The notes beneath the pieces were generated by a model, which was not told the origin of the DNA, ran no database searches, and was given only the letters and a program-made list of their open reading frames with translations. 64,000 nucleotides of DNA, taken from NCBI GenBank assembly GCA_013697955.1, contig JACCVV010000068.1, positions 1 to 64,000 on the forward strand, given 5' to 3'. Numbering within the stretch: the stretch's first letter is position 1; every line of letters starts with the position of its first letter. The DNA comes from Tatlockia sp. (GTDB lineage Bacteria; Pseudomonadota; Gammaproteobacteria; Legionellales; Legionellaceae). Position numbers and translations under genes: made by a program. Positions 18,731 to 26,760 of the stretch are shown here, piece by piece.

Positions 18731-20365
18731 ATGACTACAACACCGCAATTTGCACAGCAAACCAAAAAACTTATAGATGATCTTAAAAGCGTCTGCGCTA
18801 ACTACGGCCTAGGTAACGACGGCAACGAATTTAAAATCATCACTCAGGTATTTTTGTATAAATTCCTGAACGATAAATTCGTCTATGAAATTAAACAATT
18901 AGATGAACGCATCGGTAATGCAGAAAGTTGGGAAGATGCTCTTAAAACCCTAAACGACGATGAATACGAAATGTTAATGATGCAGCTAAGCGAAAGTACG
19001 GCTCGTATCAGTTCAAACCATTTTATTTCGACACTATTTGCCAAGCAAAACGAACCAAAATTTGCCGACATTTTCGATACCACCTTAGTGGATATCGCCC
19101 GTGATAACAGCGATATCTTCTCAGTGCTCACTGACGGCGGCCAAAAAATCGTTCTATTTGAAAACCTAAGTAAATACGTCACTGACAAACGCGATGATTT
19201 TTGTAAAGCCATTGTTAATAAGCTCACAGGCTTTAGCTTTGAACATATCTTTAACGAGAAGTTCGATTTTTATGCTGCCATTTTTGAATACCTGATTAAA
19301 GATTACAACACAAACAGTGGCGGCAAATATGCTGAGTACTTCACCCCGCACGCGGTGGCCAAAATCATGGCGCGTTGTTTGGTGCCAAAACAGGAGAGGC
19401 AAAAAGTTCAAAACGTGACCTGCTATGACCCCTCAGCAGGTTCCGGCACTTTGTTAATGAATCTTGCCCACGAGATAGGTGAAGATAAATGTACCATTTA
19501 CTCACAAGATATCTCGCAAAAATCATCGAGTTTATTGCGCTTAAATCTCATTTTGAATGATTTGGTTCACTCCATACACAACATCATTAAGGGTAACACC
19601 ATACTGGAGCCATACCATAAAAAAGACAATGGTGACCTAGAGCAGTTTGACTACATCGTTTCGAATCCGCCATTCAAGCTCGATTTTTCTGATTATAGTG
19701 CAGACTTAGAAAGCAAGGTGAACCACGACCGTTTCTTTGCAGGCGTACCCAAAGCACCGCCTAAGAAAAAGGAGTCCATGGCGATTTATTTAATGTTCCT
19801 ACAACACATTATCTATTCGCTAAAAGAGAAGGGTAAAGCCGCCGTAGTTGTGCCTACGGGGTTTATTACTGCCCAAAGCGGTATTGATAAGAAAATTCGT
19901 CAAAAGCTGGTAGATGAAAAAATGCTCGCGGGGGTGGTCAGCATGCCATCCAACATCTTTGCTAATACAGGCACTAACGTCTCGATATTATTTATTGATA
20001 AAGCCAATAAAGAAGATGTGGTACTTATTGATGCCTCAAACCTAGGAACCACCGTTAAAGAGGAAAAAAACCAAAAAACCGTACTCAGTCATGACGAAGA
20101 AAATCAAATTATCAATACCTTTAATAACAAAGAAGCGGTGGATGATTTCTCGGTGGTGGTGAGTTATGACGATATTGCCACGAGAAATTATTCGTTAAGT
20201 GCGGGGCAGTATTTTGAAGTAAGAATTGAGTATTCAGAGATTAGCTTGGACGAGTTTAATAGTATGGTTTCCGCGTTCAAGCACAGCCTGACTAATCTTT
20301 TTTTTGAATCAAAGCAATTAGATATAGATATTTTAGAAAATTTGTCGAGCTTTAAATATGAATAG
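18731..20365 (+). CDS. hsdM: Type I restriction enzyme, M subunit HsdM
   Basis: This 544-residue protein is an N6-adenine DNA methyltransferase. An HsdM N-terminal helical domain (residues 1-150) is followed by the S-adenosylmethionine motif DPSAGSGTLL at 233-242 and catalytic NPPF at 312-315, with PTGFITAQSGIDKKIRQKL after it. Two copies bind one HsdS to form the methylase, and HsdR adds cleavage. ATG at 18731 (MTTTPQFAQQTKKLIDDL) matches the family start and has GAGAAAG just upstream. The frame runs 29 codons further 5' without reason to use them. It lies 70 bases after hsdR, and its end overlaps hsdS by eight bases, so it is part of one operon. Intact. Confidence 0.92.
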   Translation: MTTTPQFAQQTKKLIDDLKSVCANYGLGNDGNEFKIITQVFLYKFLNDKFVYEIKQLDERIGNAESWEDALKTLNDDEYEMLMMQLSESTARISSNHFISTLFAKQNEPKFADIFDTTLVDIARDNSDIFSVLTDGGQKIVLFENLSKYVTDKRDDFCKAIVNKLTGFSFEHIFNEKFDFYAAIFEYLIKDYNTNSGGKYAEYFTPHAVAKIMARCLVPKQERQKVQNVTCYDPSAGSGTLLMNLAHEIGEDKCTIYSQDISQKSSSLLRLNLILNDLVHSIHNIIKGNTILEPYHKKDNGDLEQFDYIVSNPPFKLDFSDYSADLESKVNHDRFFAGVPKAPPKKKESMAIYLMFLQHIIYSLKEKGKAAVVVPTGFITAQSGIDKKIRQKLVDEKMLAGVVSMPSNIFANTGTNVSILFIDKANKEDVVLIDASNLGTTVKEEKNQKTVLSHDEENQIINTFNNKEAVDDFSVVVSYDDIATRNYSLSAGQYFEVRIEYSEISLDEFNSMVSAFKHSLTNLFFESKQLDIDILENLSSFKYE

Positions 20366-21548
20366 TTTTGAATATAAAAAATTAGCAGATCTTACCTTTC
20401 GGATCAAAGTCGGATTTGTTGGCTCGATAAATGACTTTTATTGTAAGCCTGAAAATGGCATTCCAATTATTCGTACTACGGATATCGATAGTATAGATTT
20501 TGACAAACTCAATTATGTTACAAATGAATTTCATGTCAAAAACAAGAAATCACAGCTAAAAAAGGGTGATTTAATAATTGCTCGGCATGGTGAAAATGGT
20601 AATGCAGTCATTTACGAACATGAAAGATGTGCTCAAGTGCTTAATGCAGTAATAATAGAGCCCGATCCAAAGAAAATGAGCTCAGAGTTACTAAAAATAT
20701 TCTTTGACAGCCCTTTTATAAAGAAGCAAATTTCAGGCTCAGTAAAGGGATCTGTTCAAGACGTTATCAATACTAAACACATATCCGATTTATTATTGAA
20801 TATTGATAATAATATCAATTACGATTTTGTAACAAAAGCTATTACTAATTTTAGTAGAAAAATAGCCCTAAACAACAAGATCAATACCGAGCTAGAAGCC
20901 ATGGCCAAGCTTATCTACGATTATTGGTTTTTACAATTCGACTTCCCCGATACCAACGGCAAGCCCTACAAATCTTCGGGTGGAAAAATGGTCTACAATG
21001 AAGCGCTAAAACGTGAGATTCCAGATGGCTGGAATGTTGGGAAGTTAGGCGATATTATAAAATTGAACTACGGCAAACCTCTAAAAAAGGAATGCAGGTC
21101 AGGGCAAGGGTTTCCTGTTGTTGGCTCGGGAGGTATAGTTGGCTTCCATGATATCGCTTTAGTAAAAGGTCCAGGTATAGTTGTTGGGCGTAAAGGAACT
21201 GTTGGCAGCATCACGTATTTAGATAATGACTTTCACCCCATTGATACATCATATTTTGTAGGGCTTAAGCTAAAGGTTAGCTTTTCCTACATCTCGCTCC
21301 TATTAAAAACTCTTGGTTTAAGCACAATGAATAGTGATAGCGCTGTTCCTGGTTTAAATAGAGATAGAGCGCTTGATGTGAATGTGTTGTTGGCTCCAAT
21401 TAACTTGATAGAGACCTTTTGCGTAATATTAGACTCAATGTTTATCAAGATGGCCAATTGTAGAAGGCAAAACCAAAAGCTATCAGAATTAAGAGACTGG
21501 CTTCTTCCCATGCTAATGAACGGTCAAGTCACCGTGAAAGACGTATAA
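20358..21548 (+). CDS. hsdS: Type I restriction enzyme, S subunit HsdS
   Basis: The specificity subunit determines which split sequence the complex recognises. The 396 residues show two target-recognition domains: the first ends near residue 165, and the second begins after the conserved IPDGWNVGKLGDII at about 222-235. Each is followed by a coiled helical spacer, one around NKINTELEAMAKLIYDYWF and one around RRQNQKLSELRDWLLPMLMNGQV. The two halves differ, as expected for an asymmetric bipartite target that cannot be read from sequence. The start ATG overlaps the end of hsdM by eight bases, so translation is coupled. It is the most variable gene of the operon and the expected site for specificity switching, but no second hsdS or inverted repeat is seen. 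Confidence 0.88.
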   Translation: MNSFEYKKLADLTFRIKVGFVGSINDFYCKPENGIPIIRTTDIDSIDFDKLNYVTNEFHVKNKKSQLKKGDLIIARHGENGNAVIYEHERCAQVLNAVIIEPDPKKMSSELLKIFFDSPFIKKQISGSVKGSVQDVINTKHISDLLLNIDNNINYDFVTKAITNFSRKIALNNKINTELEAMAKLIYDYWFLQFDFPDTNGKPYKSSGGKMVYNEALKREIPDGWNVGKLGDIIKLNYGKPLKKECRSGQGFPVVGSGGIVGFHDIALVKGPGIVVGRKGTVGSITYLDNDFHPIDTSYFVGLKLKVSFSYISLLLKTLGLSTMNSDSAVPGLNRDRALDVNVLLAPINLIETFCVILDSMFIKMANCRRQNQKLSELRDWLLPMLMNGQVTVKDV

Positions 21549-21577
21549 CTTCAACAGATAAAAAAGGACGTTACATC

Positions 21578-21646
21578 ATGGCAGAAAAGCATTCAAACTG
21601 GCAGTTTTTTAGAAAAAACTCCCGAATCAATGAGGTCAGGGCTTGA
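21578..21646 (+). pseudogene. Truncated reading frame after hsdS
   Basis: A strong ribosome site (AAAAAGGAC) precedes ATG at 21578, which begins MAEKHSNWQFFRKNS and stops after 22 codons. It lies 29 bases after hsdS, where type I operons often carry an accessory gene. Just downstream the sequence switches to the minus-strand DUF5681 remnant, so this may be the stub of a deleted operon gene. Confidence 0.35.
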
Positions 21647-21659
21647 TACCCGTCAAAAC

Positions 21660-22140
21660 TTAAGATCCATGAATATTTGTAAACTCATCAGAATCCACTC
21701 CAATCTTTTGCCATAATTCAAGCTCCTCAAGCCGCTTGGCAATTTCTTCCTGTGCAAGAAATTCTTTTTGTGCATTAATGATATGCATAAATTGGTTGCC
21801 ATCCTGCACAGAAAGAACCCCTTTTGCAGTAGCATCGATAATTTTCTTTCCAATCATTGGCAAGGGCTTGCTACGTTCAATATCTAATCCCTGTAAATCA
21901 ATCTGAACATATTGGCTAGTAGCTTTAGGGAGAAACCGTTCTAAACAAAATCGTAGTGCCTGTACATCACCATCCTAGGCACGCTCGACCAATTTATTCA
22001 TCAAGTTTTGCATTATCCTCTAAAAGTCTAATGAGTTGACGTTTGTTAAGAGTGCCTGGCCTCTTGCCTGAGGGATTACCTGAATGTCCTTTTTGAAACT
22101 GGTCATTTTTAATTCTCTCATCTGCATTTTCCCTGCATTT
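21660..22140 (-). pseudogene. Degraded DUF5681 protein of a mobile element
   Basis: On the minus strand, one frame reads FQKGHSGNPSGKRPGTLNKR followed by QLIRLLEDNAKL, the hallmark opening of DUF5681 proteins. Near 22010 the frame shifts to MNKLVERA, meets a TAG near 21977, then continues as DGDVQALRFCLERFLPKAT, later GLDIERSKPLPMIGKKIIDA and so on to the stop near 21660. The content matches small DUF5681 proteins common in phages and integrative elements. One frameshift and one stop show it is dead, which supports a decayed mobile element between the integrase remnant and ssrA. Confidence 0.7.
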
Positions 22141-22290
22141 TACAGGAAGATGATCAATTTATTAAAAGGTGCTCAATAAAACCATTTGAGCATCTTCAAT
22201 TATTTTGAGCGGCTTTACTTGAAGATAAGTGCCACCACCGCTTTCTCTTTAGGCTTAGCATAATAATTCGAGTATGGTTTAACGTCACTT

Positions 22291-22371
22291 GGGGGGTATC
22301 TCCTTTTTGACTTCTCGATATACCCCAACAAATACCCCCACTATGGATTGGATGCAGGGGGTACTTGTTGG
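22291..22371. repeat. GGGGTA repeat cluster, likely integrase arm sites
   Basis: Four GGGGTA-type motifs are packed together: GGGGGGTA at 22291, TACCCC at 22321, TACCCCC at 22333 and GGGGGTA at 22357. The last two form a 15-base inverted repeat, CCAACAAATACCCCC (22325-22339) against GGGGGTACTTGTTGG (22357-22371), with one mismatch and a 17-base spacer. They lie about 80 bases from the 3' end of ssrA, a common attachment site of tyrosine integrases. Arm-type binding sites of an attachment junction are the simplest reading. Confidence 0.5.
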
Positions 22372-22452
22372 ACAATTGGACGTATGAATAGGCCTTTAGG
22401 TCAGTATTTACAAGGGGTGATGGGTGTTATAGGAGTGTCTTGGACAGTTAAT

Positions 22453-22866
22453 TGGTGGAGGCGGCGGGGATTGAACCCGCGTCCGCAAATCCTCTGCCTT
22501 TAGATCTACATGCGTAGCCTTGTCATTTAAGTTAACCGTAGACCCTCCGACGGGCAGGATGGTATACGGCGATTCCCTTGATTTAACAATTTAATTCGGG
22601 ACGGACTAAATTGCGATCTTATCTTCTATGACCGTTGATTCGATACCGATAAGAAAGCTCGGTCAACGGGGCGCTGGTTTTATGGCAGCGCACGGTGCGA
22701 TGGAAAAACGATCGATTATGCTGCGTCAGCCATAGGTTCGAAAGTTTCTACACCAGCAAAGTTTTCATCGTTTGCATTTATGTTTAGTGAGTCTGATTTA
22801 CGAGAGTTTCTCATTCTCGGCATGCACTTCCGGTTTCGCAACCCACGTCGAAGCCAGGTCGCCCCC
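22453..22866 (-). ncRNA. ssrA: Transfer-messenger RNA (tmRNA)
   Basis: The minus strand starts GGGGGCGACCTGGCTTCGAC and ends in a tRNA-like GGGTTCAATCCCCGCCGCC acceptor half with CCACCA, the conserved ends of tmRNA, giving about 414 bases. The tRNA-like part carries alanine and, with SmpB, rescues stalled ribosomes. The tag reading frame runs from the resume codon GCA at 22775 to TAA at 22716-22718 and encodes ANDENFAGVETFEPMADAA. The ANDEN start and the AA end recognised by ClpXP fit, but 19 codons is longer than the usual ten or so. A -10 box (TATACT) lies at 22882-22887. The 3' end borders the decayed island. Confidence 0.95.
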
Positions 22867-22881
22867 ATTATGTACACTTAA

Positions 22882-22887
22882 AGTATA
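22882..22887 (-). promoter_or_regulatory. -10 box of ssrA
   Basis: On the minus strand TATACT lies 15 bases before the tmRNA 5' end, placing the transcript start close to the mature end. No clear -35 box is visible. Confidence 0.4.
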
Positions 22888-22959
22888 ACATAGAAAAATC
22901 CATTTTTTATAGGCTTGATTAAGAATTTCCGACCAAAATTTCCCATTTTATCACAACTT

Positions 22960-24969
22960 TTACTGAATTCCACTTTGTATGAGCAGGGCGTCGACTTTTG
23001 CGGGTCGTCCTCTAAATTGCAAATAGGCGTCTGCGGCTTTTTTTGAACCGCCTACTTCGAGGATTGAATGTAGAAAATCACGGCCGGTTTGCTCATTAAA
23101 CACCCCTTCTTCTTCAAAGCGAGAAAAGGCGTCACAGGAAAGTACTTCTGCCCATTTATAACTGTAATAACCAGCAGCATAACCCCCGGCAAAAATATGG
23201 GTAAAACTATTTTGAAAACGGTTATAAGCTGCGATAGGAACTACTGTTGTTTGCTCACGAACTTCATTTAAAATTTTAGCTACCAAGCCAGATTGTTCCT
23301 TTTGAAATTCCTGATGAATTCTTAAATCAAATATAGAAAACTCCAGTTGACGCATCAGCGCCATTGCAGAATGGAAATTTTTAGCTGCTAATAATTTGTT
23401 ATATAAATCTTCAGGTAGTACTTCACCACTATCTACATGTGCAGTTAGCAATTCTAAAGCACTCTTTTCCCAGCACCAATTCTCAAAAATCTGACTCGGT
23501 AATTCGACTGCATCCCATTCCACACCATTAATACCGGAGGCAGCGAGATAATCTACCTTGGTCAAAACGTGATGCAGGCAGTGGCCGAATTCGTGGAATA
23601 AGGTCAAGACTTCGTCGTGGGATAAGGTAGCCATTTTATTTGCGGAAGGTTTGGCGAAATTACAAGTCAGAGTGGCAATCGGTAATTGGATACCGCTTTC
23701 TAATTTGCGCCTGGATTGCAAGGAATCCATCCAAGCACCATTTCGTTTGTGTTGGCGGGCGAATAGATCTACATAGATATAACCACGGAGTTGCTTTTCT
23801 TCATCAAGAACCTGATAGCATTTTACTTCTGGATGCCAACTATCAATTTCTTTAACTTCTTCCATATGCATGCCGTAAAGTTTATTGACGATTGTAAATA
23901 ATCCAGTCATCACTTTATTTAAGGAAAAATAGGGCCGCAATTCTTCCTGCGAAATTGCGTAGAACGCCTGGCTTTTTTTCTCGGAAAGAAAGGCTAGATC
24001 CCAGGGCTTTAACTCCTCCAATCCATAGTGATCTTTTGCAAATTTTTTCAATTCCTTAAATTCAGTTTCAGCTTGATTATGGCCGCGATTAGCTAAATCC
24101 AACAGAAAATCCAGCACTTGTTCCATTGAATCTGCCATTTTGGTAGCCAGAGATAATTCTGCATAATTGTCAAAACCTAATAATTGAGCTTTTTCCTGAC
24201 GTAGCATTAACATTTGATCGATGAGTTGTGTATTGTCAAAATGATCAGCACTTGGCCCTTGATCAGAGGCGCGCGTGACAAAAGCCCAGTACATTTCCTC
24301 GCGTAAGGCTCTATCCTCTGCATAAGTAACCACTGCGAGATAGCAAGGAAATTCCAGATTCAAGAGCCACCCATCCAGGCCTTTTTCAACAGCCAATTCT
24401 TGAGCTCTCAGGACTGCATGCTCAGGTAAACCTGCCATGCGCTTATTATCACTAATGTGTATGGTAAATGCTTGACTGGCATCCAAAACATTATTTTCGA
24501 AAAGATTAGAAAGACTCGATAATTGAGTTTGAATTTCTTCCAAACGCTTTTTCTTGTCAGATAATAAAGCAACTCCAGATAGCTCAAAATCACGGATTAA
24601 ATCTTCAATAATTTTGACTTGCACTTGATCCAGTTTGGTTTTGTTTATGGTTTTAATTGCATTGTAGAGGTCGTGATTATGACCAATTGTAGATTCATAA
24701 GCTGATAATTTAGGTAAGCATGCCTTATAACAAGCACGCAGTTTTTTAGAGTTTACAACTGCATGAAGATGTGACAATGGGGACCAAAAACGCTCAAGCG
24801 CATCATCCATATCATCCATGGGAACCATTAGATTTTCCCAGGTAAATTTTTTATTGTCAGAAAGAATCTGCTTTATTTGTCCTAGATTTGATTCTAAAAG
24901 TTTATCTAGCTCATTTATAAAGCTATCGGTATCAAGCGTTGTGAATTGGGGGAGATTGTTCGACGACAT
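22960..24969 (-). CDS. prlC: Oligopeptidase A (M3 zinc metallopeptidase)
   Basis: The zinc site HEFGHCLHH lies at about residue 460, in the place of the M3 family HExxH, with the third ligand glutamate in NGVEWDAVELPSQIFENW, the M3 signature. At 669 residues it matches oligopeptidase A, a cytoplasmic enzyme that degrades short peptides and released signal peptides. GAGG lies six bases before the ATG. It is on the minus strand next to ssrA and 58 bases after the following membrane protein gene. All key residues are present. Confidence 0.93.
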   Translation of the reverse strand: MSSNNLPQFTTLDTDSFINELDKLLESNLGQIKQILSDNKKFTWENLMVPMDDMDDALERFWSPLSHLHAVVNSKKLRACYKACLPKLSAYESTIGHNHDLYNAIKTINKTKLDQVQVKIIEDLIRDFELSGVALLSDKKKRLEEIQTQLSSLSNLFENNVLDASQAFTIHISDNKRMAGLPEHAVLRAQELAVEKGLDGWLLNLEFPCYLAVVTYAEDRALREEMYWAFVTRASDQGPSADHFDNTQLIDQMLMLRQEKAQLLGFDNYAELSLATKMADSMEQVLDFLLDLANRGHNQAETEFKELKKFAKDHYGLEELKPWDLAFLSEKKSQAFYAISQEELRPYFSLNKVMTGLFTIVNKLYGMHMEEVKEIDSWHPEVKCYQVLDEEKQLRGYIYVDLFARQHKRNGAWMDSLQSRRKLESGIQLPIATLTCNFAKPSANKMATLSHDEVLTLFHEFGHCLHHVLTKVDYLAASGINGVEWDAVELPSQIFENWCWEKSALELLTAHVDSGEVLPEDLYNKLLAAKNFHSAMALMRQLEFSIFDLRIHQEFQKEQSGLVAKILNEVREQTTVVPIAAYNRFQNSFTHIFAGGYAAGYYSYKWAEVLSCDAFSRFEEEGVFNEQTGRDFLHSILEVGGSKKAADAYLQFRGRPAKVDALLIQSGIQ

Positions 24970-25027
24970 AAAAACCTCAATGCTGAATAGTTAAGGATAG
25001 CACTGATAAGCCCAGTGCTCCATGTAG

Positions 25028-26551
25028 TTAAAGGATTCCCAGTTGTTGGTAGGTATCATCCAAGTCTTCGTCATTAGTAGAAACCTGCCCTAAAGATTCG
25101 GAAAGTGATTTTCCAGGTTCTTCATTTGAATCATCTGAATGGTAGAACATTGAACTACGCGAACGCGAGGGCGAAGAGGAAGGCAATGGAGAAAAACGTC
25201 GTTTACCTTCTTCAACAATACCATCAACTTTATTAGATGGTTTTTGACTATCGACCCATTTTCCAATCAGGTAAGTTAATAGAGTGATCGTTACAATAAG
25301 GCATGCGCCTATAAGCGGTATGATAGGATTTGTGAATGCCGGTATGGCAAATAACATTCCTAAAAAAAGTGCAATAGTACTGGCAATTGATAACCCCAGC
25401 CTTTTTTGCTCATACAAATGCCATTGCTCCAGGTGTGTTTGATAACTTGCGATTTCTTCAAAATCACTTTGGTCGTTAGAAACAGTTAACGCTATTTCTT
25501 TATATTCCACCCTTAACCTGTCTAGCCTGTTTAATTCAATATAAGCCCTGATACTAGCTAAAACCACATCAAAGAAGAAAAGGCCAATTGTCAGATACAT
25601 TCCTGCTGCAGATAAACCTCCTACCAATAAAAAACAACCGAGCAAACCGCCAACAAACCATACAGCATCATTAGATAATTCAAACCAGCGACGTTGAATC
25701 TGGGTTTGTAAACGGGTTTCCCAGTTCAATTTTTTTTCTGCATCAGTTAACCATCTGCTTGGAATAACATGCTTTAAAAGCAGAAAAAGATTCACCGCCA
25801 ATCTTGGGAAATAAAATATCCAGGAAAGGTAATTTAAGAGTGGACCAATAAAAGGATCGACCACGTTAATAAATTTGGAATAATTTTTAAGGTGTTCTAG
25901 AAAAGGCCTCATAGTCATCAAAATGCGTCGAGTCCGAACAACCATCAACCGAGGAAAATTGAGAACTGCAGTGTTGGAACGTACTTTTTGAGAAAAAGAT
26001 TCTCCAAGATAATCTATCACTGGAGTTGTAAAGGTTAAAATTCGCCTCAAGGCTTCTGTAATTAAGTGCGGCCAATTTAATATTTCCAGATAGTCGCTCA
26101 TCCTTTTGGAAAGGGGGAGATTTGGTTCAAAATGATAAACTTTTGGCGTATTAGGAAAATGATATCCACGCATAGCTAACAGAGTTCGATAAACTTCTTG
26201 TTCACTTTTTAGGCGTTCGATTTCACGTGGAACATTAAGTCGTGTATAGATTCGTGTTAATAATTCGGCAAGACTCAAAGCATCGACTAGCTGCTGGGTT
26301 AGTGCTTCCCTTTCATCTTCGCTTAAGGGGTTAACACCACTTTCTTTTCGAGCGAAATCATGTGCAAGTCGCGCACAAATGATTGTGTAACGCAGATTCA
26401 ATTCAAGATGATTTTTAACCCAAGGGAGGAAAAAATTATCCTCTTTTTCATTCAGCCTTTTGCTAAGCTTCCAGGTTGGAGAAAATTCGTCGCCATCTTG
26501 GCTAAAGGGGTTGCCTATAACAGGCTCTAGTCGTTGCAATACTCCTAACAT
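25028..26551 (-). CDS. Orphan multi-pass membrane protein with E-rich tail
   Basis: I do not recognise a family. Of the 507 residues, the first 230 are helical and soluble. A hydrophobic stretch follows at 236-262, and two hairpin-like membrane pairs lie at about 297-338 and 386-430. The last 75 residues are disordered: a Ser/Arg-rich run (SPLPSSSPSRSRSS), then a glutamate-rich block (NEEPGKSLSESLG) and a hydrophobic end (YQQLGIL). Two membrane hairpins plus an acidic E-block tail resemble Dot/Icm effectors that act on host membranes, but a plain inner-membrane protein fits too. It lies 58 bases upstream of prlC on the same strand and is divergent from tkt. Confidence 0.55.
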   Translation of the reverse strand: MLGVLQRLEPVIGNPFSQDGDEFSPTWKLSKRLNEKEDNFFLPWVKNHLELNLRYTIICARLAHDFARKESGVNPLSEDEREALTQQLVDALSLAELLTRIYTRLNVPREIERLKSEQEVYRTLLAMRGYHFPNTPKVYHFEPNLPLSKRMSDYLEILNWPHLITEALRRILTFTTPVIDYLGESFSQKVRSNTAVLNFPRLMVVRTRRILMTMRPFLEHLKNYSKFINVVDPFIGPLLNYLSWIFYFPRLAVNLFLLLKHVIPSRWLTDAEKKLNWETRLQTQIQRRWFELSNDAVWFVGGLLGCFLLVGGLSAAGMYLTIGLFFFDVVLASIRAYIELNRLDRLRVEYKEIALTVSNDQSDFEEIASYQTHLEQWHLYEQKRLGLSIASTIALFLGMLFAIPAFTNPIIPLIGACLIVTITLLTYLIGKWVDSQKPSNKVDGIVEEGKRRFSPLPSSSPSRSRSSMFYHSDDSNEEPGKSLSESLGQVSTNDEDLDDTYQQLGIL

Positions 26552-26760
26552 ACAACCTTAAATTAGTTGACACTTAGAAATCATCCCAAAAAAAAAGCAA
26601 AAAGTAAATTTTAAATAACCGACATAATTGTTTATAATAAAAAGAAAAATTTATTTGTTCATAATATTCGCATTCCAGGGTCTTTTGAAATTCGTTAACT
26701 TGCTGATTAGCAGCTTCTGAGCGACAATAGTGCCCCCTTATGACAGCATTAAGAGAACGC

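Noticed and set aside
20358-21548. Phase-variable hsdS by inversion
   Set aside because: Only one hsdS is present, and no inverted repeats or recombinase gene are next to it.
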